A DNA stretch of 6,795 nt from CANQBR01 sp964641395 (GTDB lineage: Bacteria; Bacillota; Negativicutes; Acidaminococcales; Acidaminococcaceae). The notes under the pieces were generated by a model, which saw only the letters and a list, made by a program, of their open reading frames with translations, had not been told where the DNA came from and did no database searches. The translations under genes and the position numbers were made by a program. The stretch is taken from assembly GCA_964641395.1 (NCBI GenBank), contig CAZXKQ010000043.1, positions 1 to 6,795 of the forward strand, read 5' to 3'. This document shows positions 1 to 4,683 of the stretch, one piece after another (within the stretch, counting starts at the first letter, position 1; the number at the start of each line of letters is the position of its first letter).

Positions 1-10
1 CGGGCCCTGT

Positions 11-502
11 TCAGCGGTTGTCCACCGGCTCCGGGCGCAGGTCGTGCCAGAGCAGCCGCTGCCTAGCCGCCTCCTGCCAGGGGGTGCCGGGAGCGCCGTA
101 GTTGGCGTAGGGGTCGATGGAGAGGCCGCCCCGGGGCAGGAACCTGCCCCACACCTCGATGTACTTAGGAGCCAGCAGGGCGATAAGGTCCTTCATGATG
201 GTGTTGACGCAGTCCTCGTGGAAGGCGCCGTGGTTGCGGAAGCTGAACAGGTAGAGCTTCAAAGACTTGCTCTCCACCAGCTTCTCTCCCGGCACGTAGG
301 CGATGTAGAGGGTGGCAAAGTCCGGCTGCCCCGTCTTAGGGCAGAGGGTGGTGAATTCTGGGCAGTTGAATTTGACGAAGTAGTCGTACTCCCTGTGCTG
401 GTTGGCGAAGGCCTCCAAGAGGGAGGGGTCGTAGTCAAAGCTGTAGGCCGTCCTGCCCCCTAGGGAGCGGAGGCTGGCCAGCTCTTCCCTGCTTCTATCC
501 AT
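11..502 (-). CDS. queF: NADPH-dependent 7-cyano-7-deazaguanine reductase (preQ0 to preQ1)
   Basis: This 163-residue protein is a short, single-domain (unimodular) QueF, a cytosolic T-fold enzyme that reduces the nitrile of preQ0 to the aminomethyl group of preQ1 in queuosine tRNA modification. The family signature is intact. The nucleophile Cys54 lies in TTLCPKTGQPDF, followed by the acid Asp61. The QueF motif (Glu77-Ser-Lys-Ser-Leu-Lys-Leu-Tyr84) leads into SFRNHGAFHE, with His95 and Glu96 as substrate-binding residues, and PRGGLSI lies near residues 123-129. These match the Cys55/Asp62/Glu97 set of the Bacillus subtilis enzyme, as I recall its numbering. The length is normal for the short class. 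The ATG at 502 has an AGGAGGT site about 9 nt upstream. The gene starts 6 nt after the queT stop, so the two are co-transcribed and both should be controlled by the preQ1 riboswitch ahead of queT. The gene is complete, with a TGA stop at 13-11; any terminator lies outside the window. Confidence 0.97.
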   Translation of the reverse strand: MDRSREELASLRSLGGRTAYSFDYDPSLLEAFANQHREYDYFVKFNCPEFTTLCPKTGQPDFATLYIAYVPGEKLVESKSLKLYLFSFRNHGAFHEDCVNTIMKDLIALLAPKYIEVWGRFLPRGGLSIDPYANYGAPGTPWQEAARQRLLWHDLRPEPVDNR

Positions 503-508
503 CTGCGC

Positions 509-991
509 TTACCTCCTTAAATGAGTCAAGTCTGTCAAGCCCCAGCGCCGCAGCACCGCCACCAAGGCCAGCCCGGCTAGGCCGCAGAGGGCCTGGCTGA
601 GGAGGAGGGGCGGGACCAGCACCAGGTAGGGCAGGCCTAGGAGGGGGCTGAGCCACAGGGGCACCCCCAGGCCGGGGATGAGGGTGATGAAGAGGCAGAC
701 CCGCCACAGGCCCCAGCCCCTGGTCCAGGCTATGGCCCCGCAGGTGGCCAGGCCCACGGCGAAGCCCCCCACCATGTCCAGGGGCCCCAGCCCTCCCAGC
801 AGGACGTTGCTCAGCAGGTTGGCCAGGGCCAGGGGCAGCACCAGGAAGGGGAAGGGAGCGGCCAGGGCGTAGAGGGCGGTGGCCAGGCGGAGCTGGTACT
901 GGCCGAAGGCGAAGTTCTGGGTGCCCCACATCAGCACCAGGTAGAGGGCCAGCACCAGGCCGGAGAGGCTGAGCTGCAAACTCTTAGACAT
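509..991 (-). CDS. queT: QueT-family ECF transporter S component (queuosine precursor uptake)
   Basis: This 160-residue, very hydrophobic membrane protein has about six predicted transmembrane segments across residues 8-148. It is the substrate-specific S component of an energy-coupling factor transporter. Such proteins bind a 7-deazaguanine precursor (preQ0, preQ1 or a queuine-type compound) and work with a shared EcfA/EcfA'/EcfT module encoded elsewhere. Recognition rests on the conserved GQYQLR stretch at 30-35 and the following LANLLSN...GLGPLDMVGG block at 56-76, both characteristic of QueT (the qrtT-like family), and on context: a preQ1-I riboswitch upstream and queF downstream. The ATG at 991 has an AGGAGG site (1003-998) with 6-nt spacing. 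Which precursor is taken up cannot be read from the sequence. Pairing with queF makes preQ0 plausible, but that is inference. Confidence 0.93.
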   Translation of the reverse strand: MSKSLQLSLSGLVLALYLVLMWGTQNFAFGQYQLRLATALYALAAPFPFLVLPLALANLLSNVLLGGLGPLDMVGGFAVGLATCGAIAWTRGWGLWRVCLFITLIPGLGVPLWLSPLLGLPYLVLVPPLLLSQALCGLAGLALVAVLRRWGLTDLTHLRR

Positions 992-1010
992 CGTGGACCT
1001 CCTAGCGGAT

Positions 1011-1044
1011 AAAAAAGGGAAAAGCCGCCCTACAGGCAGCTTTT
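1011..1044 (-). terminator. Intrinsic terminator of the preQ1 riboswitch expression platform
   Basis: On the minus strand a 10-bp stem pairs 1044-1035 with 1029-1020 (AAAAGCUGCC with GGCGGCUUUU, one G-U wobble) around a 5-nt UGUAG loop. It is followed by CCC and six U (1016-1011). It lies between the preQ1 aptamer and the queT SD site. Its 5' arm (1039-1035) is also the 3' strand of an alternative 10-bp antiterminator, so formation of the terminator should depend on ligand. It probably also stops read-through from the C39 peptidase operon upstream. Confidence 0.9.
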
Positions 1045-1076
1045 AGCTCTTGGCCGCCAGGGCGGCCTGCCCGTAG
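1030..1076 (-). promoter_or_regulatory. Antiterminator helix competing with both aptamer pseudoknot and terminator
   Basis: CUACGGGCAG (1076-1067) can pair over ten consecutive positions with CUGCCUGUAG (1039-1030), with one G-U wobble. Its 5' strand contains the aptamer tail used in the preQ1 pseudoknot (1075-1072). Its 3' strand contains the 5' arm and loop of the terminator. The intervening RNA folds into its own hairpin, GGCCGC...GCGGCC (about 1067-1052; G1067 is shared with the end of the long helix). The pairing is seen directly in the sequence. The genetic OFF-switch logic is inferred from it. Confidence 0.85.
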
Positions 1077-1110
1077 TTTTGTTTAAGGACAGGATGGTTA
1101 CGAACTGTCC
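1071..1110 (-). promoter_or_regulatory. preQ1-I riboswitch aptamer
   Basis: The minus strand shows the small preQ1-I H-type pseudoknot. P1 pairs GGACAG (1110-1105) with CUGUCC (1092-1087). The loop contains UUCGUAACC (1104-1096). An A-rich tail, UUAAACAAAACUACGG (1086-1071), follows. Loop bases CGUA (1102-1099) can pair with UACG (1075-1072) to form P2. The GUAACC loop segment and the UUAA(A)CAAAAC tail closely resemble the Thermoanaerobacter tengcongensis preQ1-I aptamer as I remember it. The C in UAAC corresponds to the ligand-pairing cytosine. The position, between a promoter and queT-queF, is exactly where this riboswitch is expected. No search has been run. Confidence 0.93.
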
Positions 1111-1127
1111 ATGGACTTGTCTACCCC

Positions 1128-1156
1128 AGTCTAACACAGGGAGGCCCCTTTGTAAA
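1128..1156 (-). promoter_or_regulatory. Sigma-A-type promoter for the queT-queF transcript
   Basis: The -35 box TTTACA (1156-1151, 5 of 6 consensus) and -10 box TAGACT (1133-1128, 4 of 6) are separated by exactly 17 nt. A TGn extension (TGT, 1136-1134) sits directly before the -10. Transcription would begin near 1121-1120, about ten bases before the first base of aptamer P1. The -35 lies only 12 nt after the C39 peptidase stop codon. Confidence 0.8.
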
Positions 1157-1167
1157 GAGGCGGCCCC

Positions 1168-1965
1168 CTACTTCTTCCCTCCCAGCCCCTTCTGCCAGGG
1201 CAGCTTGGAGGCTTCTTTTTTCGGCCGGGCCATCAGCCAGGGCCGCTGCCGCTCCCACTGGGGGAAGAGCTTGGCATCGAACCACATGTAGAAGAATTTT
1301 TCCGCGTTCACCACCACGTAGCCGTCCTGGACGTGGTCCGCCGTGTCGTGGGGGTCCGCCATGATCAGCACGTCGTCTCCCCCGTAGTCGGTGCCCATGT
1401 GGTCGTAGCCGATGATCACCCGGTAGTGGCCGCCCCACTCCACATTCTCTACGATGATGGGAGTCTTGCTCTCCAAGGCGGCGACGACGAAGCGGCGGAA
1501 GGCCGGCCAGTCCTGGGGGGTCTTCCTGTCCTTGCTGGAGACCACCTCCCAGTCCAGATCCTCAAAATAGTCCGCCATCCCCCCTAGGCTGGTGCCGTTG
1601 ATGGGGCTGGTGTCCATGAGCTTGGCTATGGCCAGCTCCTCGTGGAGGGAGCGGCCGGTGAAGTACTCCACCACCATGGCGGCCGCCACCGGCCCGCAGG
1701 TGTACTCCGTGCTCTGCTGCCTGGTGGGAAAGTGCTCCAGCAGCAGCAGGCTGCCCTGGGAGGGGAGGTGGTAGAAGTCCGGCGCCTTGAAATAGGGGGA
1801 GTCCTTCAGGTCGTGCTTGCCTGCCAAGGCCGCCGCCGACCTGGGGGGCAGGGCCGCAGTACCTGCAGGGGGCTTGGGAGAGAAATGGTCGATAATCTGG
1901 TAGCCCCCTGCCACTAGGGCGCCGAAGAGGGCTATGAGGAGGAGGAGTTTAACTTTTTGCAGCAT
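1168..1965 (-). CDS. Membrane-anchored C39-like cysteine peptidase family protein
   Basis: This 265-residue protein has an N-terminal hydrophobic segment (residues 6-24) preceded by lysines, consistent with a signal anchor or uncleaved signal peptide that places the rest outside the cytoplasm. The remainder fits the C39-like peptidase family (Peptidase_C39_2). A glutamine for the oxyanion hole (Gln84) lies six residues before the nucleophile Cys90 in TEYTCGPVAAAM. The catalytic His180 is in GGHYRVIIGYD and Asp204 in IMADPHD. This triad looks intact, so activity is plausible. The substrate is unknown, and there is no ABC transporter of the kind that carries C39 bacteriocin-processing domains. 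The C terminus is aromatic and then basic. The ATG overlaps the end of the tRNA nucleotidyltransferase gene by 17 nt, and a modest GGAAAG ribosome site precedes it, suggesting translational coupling. No U-rich terminator follows; the queT promoter begins almost at once. Confidence 0.8.
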   Translation of the reverse strand: MLQKVKLLLLIALFGALVAGGYQIIDHFSPKPPAGTAALPPRSAAALAGKHDLKDSPYFKAPDFYHLPSQGSLLLLEHFPTRQQSTEYTCGPVAAAMVVEYFTGRSLHEELAIAKLMDTSPINGTSLGGMADYFEDLDWEVVSSKDRKTPQDWPAFRRFVVAALESKTPIIVENVEWGGHYRVIIGYDHMGTDYGGDDVLIMADPHDTADHVQDGYVVVNAEKFFYMWFDAKLFPQWERQRPWLMARPKKEASKLPWQKGLGGKK

Positions 1966-3478
1966 CTTCTTTCCAGCGGCAGCGCTGAGCCTTTTTCAGG
2001 GCTGCCTGCCCTAAGGCCTCCTTTGTGTTGGCCAGCTGGCCTGACTGTACCTGGGCTAGCAGGGAGCGGAGGATGGGCCCCACCGCCTCCCGGCCGGCCA
2101 CCGCCTCCACCTCTGCCCCGCTGAGGGCCAGGTCCGCCGTAGCCACCGGCAGGGCCGCCACTGCGGCCAGCACCTGCTGACAGAGCCAGCTGCCCTTGGC
2201 CATCATGGCCTGGTCCCGCCCGGCGCAGCTGGCCCCCATGTCCGCCAAAAAGACCTGGCAGAGGAGGCGGAAGGCGGCCGCCATTTCCTCTGTGCGGCGG
2301 AAGGGAGCCTCTTGCCGTTCCGCCACCTCCCGCCGCAGCCAGTGGCCCCAGTCGGGGGCCGGGCTCTGCAGGAGGGGGACGAAGCGCATGTGCCTGCTCA
2401 CCAGGAAGCACACCAGCTGGCAAAAACTCTTCTTGTAGCCCAGCCGGGCCAGGATGGCGGCCGCCAGCCGGGCGCTTTCCTTCTCGTGGCCGTGGTCGCT
2501 AGGCTGTCCTTCTTTGTTAGGCTTGCGTATCCCCGGCTGCCCCTTGCCCAGGTCGTGGAGGAGGAGGGCCCAGCGCACCGCCAGTTCCGGCGGGCTGTTG
2601 TCGATGGCCTGCAGGGTGTGCTCCCACACGTCGTACATGTGGTAGCGGGGGTTCTGAGGCAGGCCCAGCAGGTGACAGAGCTCCGGCAGGAGGGGCACCT
2701 GGCGGCTGCCTCCCCCCTCCCTCAGGCGGCAGCTGGCGGCAGCCAGGCCGCTGGCCAGCAGGAGCATCAGCCCCTTGCCGGCGTAGGGGGCGGTGAGCAG
2801 CCCTTCCAGCTCCCCCCGCACCCTGGCCAGGGACACTCCCTGGAGGCCTTCCACCGGCCAGCGGTAGGTGGTGGCCAGGTAGTAGGGAGAGCCGGCCATG
2901 CCGCAGCCATCCGGCAGTCGGTCCCCCTCCTGGACGTAGTCAAAGCCCAACTGGGCCACGAAGCGGCAGGCCCGCAGCATCCGCAGGGCGTCCTCCCGGT
3001 AGCGCTGCCCGGCCTCTCCTACCGGCCGCAGCAGCCGCCGGGCCAGATCTTCCCGGCCGCCCCAGTAATCGTAGAGCCGGTAGTCCCTGTCCAGGGCCAT
3101 GGCGTTGACGGTAAAGTCCCGCCGGGCCATGTCCTCCGCCAGGGTGCGGCCGTACCAGACGGCCGCCGGCCTGTGCCCCTCCTCCCTGTCCTCCAGGGCG
3201 TAGCGCTCCCCCCGGAAGGTGGAGAGTTCCACCCAGTGGCCGTCTACCAGGACGCTGAGCACCCCCCAGCGGGCCCCCAGCCTGTCCAGGCAGGGCCAGC
3301 CCTCCTCCCGGCAGAGGGCGGCGTTCTCCTCAGGCAGGGAGGCGGTGGCCAGGTCGTAGTCATGGGGCTGGCGGCCAAGCAGCAGATCCCGCACCCCACC
3401 CCCGACCAGGTAGGCCTGCCGCTGCCGCCGGGCGAAGGCGGCTAGGATCTTGTCTATGTAGGGGGGAAACTTCTCCAT
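1949..3478 (-). CDS. cca: CCA tRNA nucleotidyltransferase / poly(A) polymerase family protein with HD domain
   Basis: This 509-residue class II nucleotidyltransferase probably adds or repairs the 3' CCA end of tRNAs in the cytosol. The head domain carries GGGVRD (26-31), the metal-binding pair Asp40/Asp42 in HDYDLATAS, WVELSTFRGERY (82-93) and RRDFTVNAMALD (119-130). The base-selecting EDxxR motif is Glu162-Asp163-Arg166, and SLARVRGELEGLL (216-228) follows. From about 280 there is an HD-type domain with His287, His308-Asp309 and His331. The C-terminal helical segment with LSGAEVEAV and LANTKEAL is typical of this family. It is somewhat long for a bacterial CCA enzyme. Family membership is secure. 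Whether it adds CCA, only CC or A, or poly(A) cannot be told from sequence here, so the symbol is by family. It starts 4 nt after the acetyltransferase stop, with AGGAG almost abutting the ATG, and overlaps the peptidase gene, so all three are probably one transcript. Confidence 0.92.
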   Translation of the reverse strand: MEKFPPYIDKILAAFARRQRQAYLVGGGVRDLLLGRQPHDYDLATASLPEENAALCREEGWPCLDRLGARWGVLSVLVDGHWVELSTFRGERYALEDREEGHRPAAVWYGRTLAEDMARRDFTVNAMALDRDYRLYDYWGGREDLARRLLRPVGEAGQRYREDALRMLRACRFVAQLGFDYVQEGDRLPDGCGMAGSPYYLATTYRWPVEGLQGVSLARVRGELEGLLTAPYAGKGLMLLLASGLAAASCRLREGGGSRQVPLLPELCHLLGLPQNPRYHMYDVWEHTLQAIDNSPPELAVRWALLLHDLGKGQPGIRKPNKEGQPSDHGHEKESARLAAAILARLGYKKSFCQLVCFLVSRHMRFVPLLQSPAPDWGHWLRREVAERQEAPFRRTEEMAAAFRLLCQVFLADMGASCAGRDQAMMAKGSWLCQQVLAAVAALPVATADLALSGAEVEAVAGREAVGPILRSLLAQVQSGQLANTKEALGQAALKKAQRCRWKEDAAKS

Positions 3479-3482
3479 GCTC

Positions 3483-4310
3483 CTAGTCCTCGTCCATGCC
3501 CTCGTTCCGCAGGGGATAGTCTACGCTGACGCCGAAGTACTCCCACAGCAGGCTCTTCAATTCCTGGCCGTCGCTGATGGGATAGCGGTACCTCACCCGC
3601 CCGCCGAGGTAAAACTTCAGGTAGTTGCCCTGGATATTGATATTGCAGTCCTCCCGGAAGATGGACAGCAGTTTGTGCTTGTTAAAGGGGGAGTCCGGAT
3701 GGGCGTCGCACCAGAAGGAGGGGAGGATGAAGTCCTGGTCCAGCTGAGGCTCTTCGGTGAAGCCCAGCACCTGCTTCCAGGGCTTGCGAGGCTCCTTCTG
3801 CCACAAGAGCCAGCCGAAGAAGGGATCCTTGGTGAACTTATAAACGCTCACCCCGTCCCCCTGCTCCAGCCCCTCCTCCAGCAGCAGGGGCAGGCGGGGG
3901 CTCTCCCGCACCACCCCTACATCGCTGATGTAGCGCTCCTCCCCCAGCCCCACGCAGAGGAGGCGGTGGCGGCGCAGCTGGTAGTGGACCAGCTTGTCGA
4001 TGAAGCGGGCGGCAAAGCTCACCACCTGGAAGCCTAGGGACTCCAGCAGCCAGTTGTAGAGGCCGTTCAACTCAAAGCAGATGCCTCCCCGGTTGTGGAG
4101 GATCAACTTGCGGAACATGTCGCTGTGGCGCAGGGTGGCCACCCGGCCGTGGAGGCAGTCGAAGTTTTCGTAGGGTATGAAGCGGAGGTGGGTGTTCTGC
4201 AAGAGGCGCAGGCTGGCCAGGTCCGCCGCCAGGGCCCTATTGCCCAGCTGCAGCCGCCTCAGGTAGAGCCCTATTTGGTTGTCGCTCATAGGCCGCCCTG
4301 ACAGCACCAT
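3483..4310 (-). CDS. Arylamine N-acetyltransferase family protein
   Basis: This 275-residue cytosolic enzyme of the NAT family transfers acetyl from acetyl-CoA to aromatic amines, hydrazines or hydroxyarylamines. The N-terminal YLRRLQL (16-22) and HLRFIPYENFDCLHG (41-55) match the family's YLxRI and PFEN blocks. The catalytic triad is visible: Cys78 in RGGICFELNGL, His115 in RRHRLLCV and Asp130 in YISDVGV. The usual DVGFG is altered after Asp-Val-Gly, which may affect acceptor preference. The ATG at 4310 has GGAGG (4322-4318) with 7-nt spacing. The next ATG at 4289 (Met8) would give an N terminus closer to typical NATs and also has a purine-rich AGGGCGG upstream, so either start is possible. 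It is the first gene of the operon with cca and the C39-like peptidase, with its own promoter just upstream. The natural substrate is unknown. Confidence 0.93.
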   Translation of the reverse strand: MVLSGRPMSDNQIGLYLRRLQLGNRALAADLASLRLLQNTHLRFIPYENFDCLHGRVATLRHSDMFRKLILHNRGGICFELNGLYNWLLESLGFQVVSFAARFIDKLVHYQLRRHRLLCVGLGEERYISDVGVVRESPRLPLLLEEGLEQGDGVSVYKFTKDPFFGWLLWQKEPRKPWKQVLGFTEEPQLDQDFILPSFWCDAHPDSPFNKHKLLSIFREDCNINIQGNYLKFYLGGRVRYRYPISDGQELKSLLWEYFGVSVDYPLRNEGMDED

Positions 4311-4333
4311 AACCTCGCCTCCGTCCCCTTCCT

Positions 4334-4342
4334 ATTGTAGCA
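4334..4342 (-). promoter_or_regulatory. Extended -10 promoter for the NAT-cca-peptidase operon
   Basis: TGCTACAAT on the minus strand is an extended -10: TGn followed by TACAAT, 5 of 6 consensus. It places a start site near 4327, about 17 nt before the acetyltransferase ATG and just ahead of its GGAGG. The -35 region (TTTATT at 17 nt upstream) is poor, so activity would depend on the TGn element. Confidence 0.55.
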
Positions 4343-4403
4343 GAAAGCCCCGCATAAATAAAGCAAATCCTTCCCCTTCTCTCCCCCCCGCCTCTCGTAA
4401 CTT

Positions 4404-4433
4404 TTCACAATTTATTCACTAATAAGCTACAAT
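4404..4433 (+). promoter_or_regulatory. Sigma-A-type promoter for the 4440-4609 transcript
   Basis: TTCACA (4404-4409, 5 of 6) and TACAAT (4428-4433, 5 of 6) are spaced 18 nt apart on the plus strand, in the most AT-rich part of the window. The predicted start is near 4440. The next plus-strand signals downstream are two strong SD sites and then a terminator, not a long gene. Confidence 0.65.
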
Positions 4434-4459
4434 TTCGTAACACATAAAGGGCTGCTTTG

Positions 4460-4468
4460 TGCTATCAT
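4460..4468 (+). promoter_or_regulatory. Alternative extended -10 element
   Basis: TGCTATCAT is a TGn plus TATCAT (5 of 6) element. A start near 4475 would place the AAGGAGG ribosome site (4477-4483) almost at the 5' end of the RNA. No convincing -35 lies 16-18 nt upstream. The surrounding TTTGTGCTATCAT nearly repeats the -10 region at 4616-4629. Confidence 0.4.
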
Positions 4469-4488
4469 AAGGGCAGAAGGAGGAAGCG

Positions 4489-4506
4489 ATGCTACTCAGA
4501 AGCTGA
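4489..4506 (+). CDS. Tiny ORF (5 codons, MLLRS) with strong ribosome site
   Basis: An AAGGAGG (4477-4483) lies 5 nt before an ATG that opens only five sense codons and then TGA. The ORF spans the CTCAG/CTGAG hairpin, so a ribosome translating it would melt that hairpin. It may be a leader peptide or simply a ribosome landing site; a coding role is unproven. Confidence 0.25.
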   Translation: MLLRS

Positions 4507-4549
4507 GGCCTTACCCAGTGAGAAAACAGAATAAAGGAGGCATCATCCA

Positions 4550-4564
4550 ATGGCAATAGCCTAG
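4550..4564 (+). CDS. Tiny ORF (4 codons, MAIA) ending at the terminator stem
   Basis: AAAGGAGG (4533-4540) lies 9 nt before an ATG that opens four sense codons and then TAG. The TAG ends at 4564, one base before the terminator stem begins at 4565. A ribosome stopping there would cover the foot of the stem, which is the geometry of translational attenuation. The function is unknown. Confidence 0.25.
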   Translation: MAIA

Positions 4565-4609
4565 TACCCCGCAGAGGCCGGCAGTTACCGGACTGCGGGG
4601 TATGTTTTT
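4565..4609 (+). terminator. Strong intrinsic terminator of the 4440-4609 transcript
   Basis: TACCCCGCAG (4565-4574) pairs perfectly with CTGCGGGGTA (4593-4602). An inner CCGG/CCGG helix (4578-4581 with 4588-4591) closes a 6-nt loop. TG and five T follow (4605-4609), then a second run of six T (4614-4619). The minus-strand side has no U-tract, so it acts rightward only. It sits upstream of, and almost touches, the -10 of the phosphatase gene. Confidence 0.88.
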
Positions 4610-4620
4610 GCCCTTTTTTG

Positions 4621-4629
4621 TGCTATAAT
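4621..4629 (+). promoter_or_regulatory. Extended -10 promoter for the HAD phosphatase gene
   Basis: TGCTATAAT is a perfect TATAAT preceded by TGn. No good -35 lies at 16-18 nt because that space is the terminator tail. Transcription would begin near 4636, leaving an untranslated leader of about 47 nt that includes a GGCCGG-rich, potentially folded stretch (4636-4657). Confidence 0.65.
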
Positions 4630-4683
4630 GGCCTGGGGGCCGGCCCTAGGCCGTCCCTAATCTAGTACTGAGGCTGACCTACT

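Larger units (their letters stand above)
4440..4609 (+). ncRNA. Putative small structured transcript or leader RNA of unknown function
   Basis: The stretch between a good promoter (start near 4440) and a strong intrinsic terminator (ending near 4609) would make an RNA of about 170 nt with no recognisable long gene. A second extended -10 at 4460-4468 could give a shorter form of about 135 nt. Hairpins visible in it are CACA..AAG with CTTTGTG (4441-4461, 2-nt bulge), CTCAG-AAG-CTGAG (4495-4507) and the terminator. UAAGG (4468-4472) can also pair with CCUUA (4509-4513), enclosing the middle hairpin. It carries two unusually strong SD sites, each ahead of a tiny ORF. It could be a standalone small RNA, an mRNA for micropeptides, or an attenuator leader for the phosphatase gene. 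I do not recognise a known riboswitch or T-box signature in it. Confidence 0.5.

Noticed and set aside
495..929. A 144-codon minus-strand frame overlapping queT
   Set aside because: It is Pro/Gly/Arg-rich low-complexity sequence, out of frame with the clear QueT motifs and its strong ribosome site.
1141..1167. Possible hairpin after the C39 peptidase stop as its terminator (CCTCTT with AAGGGG)
   Set aside because: The stem is short, contains a wobble and has no U-tract. The same bases form the -35 and spacer of the queT promoter.
2312..3445. A 377-codon open frame on the plus strand, antisense to the tRNA nucleotidyltransferase gene
   Set aside because: Its product is a repetitive Gln/Val/Ala/Gly/Pro mix with no family motif. 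It is the shadow frame expected opposite a GC-rich gene whose own frame has intact catalytic motifs.
4440..4609. Known leader classes (T-box, SAM, c-di-GMP, fluoride, guanidine)
   Set aside because: None of their signature sequences, such as the T-box AGGGTGGNACCGCG, can be found. The downstream gene also gives no metabolic hint toward one.
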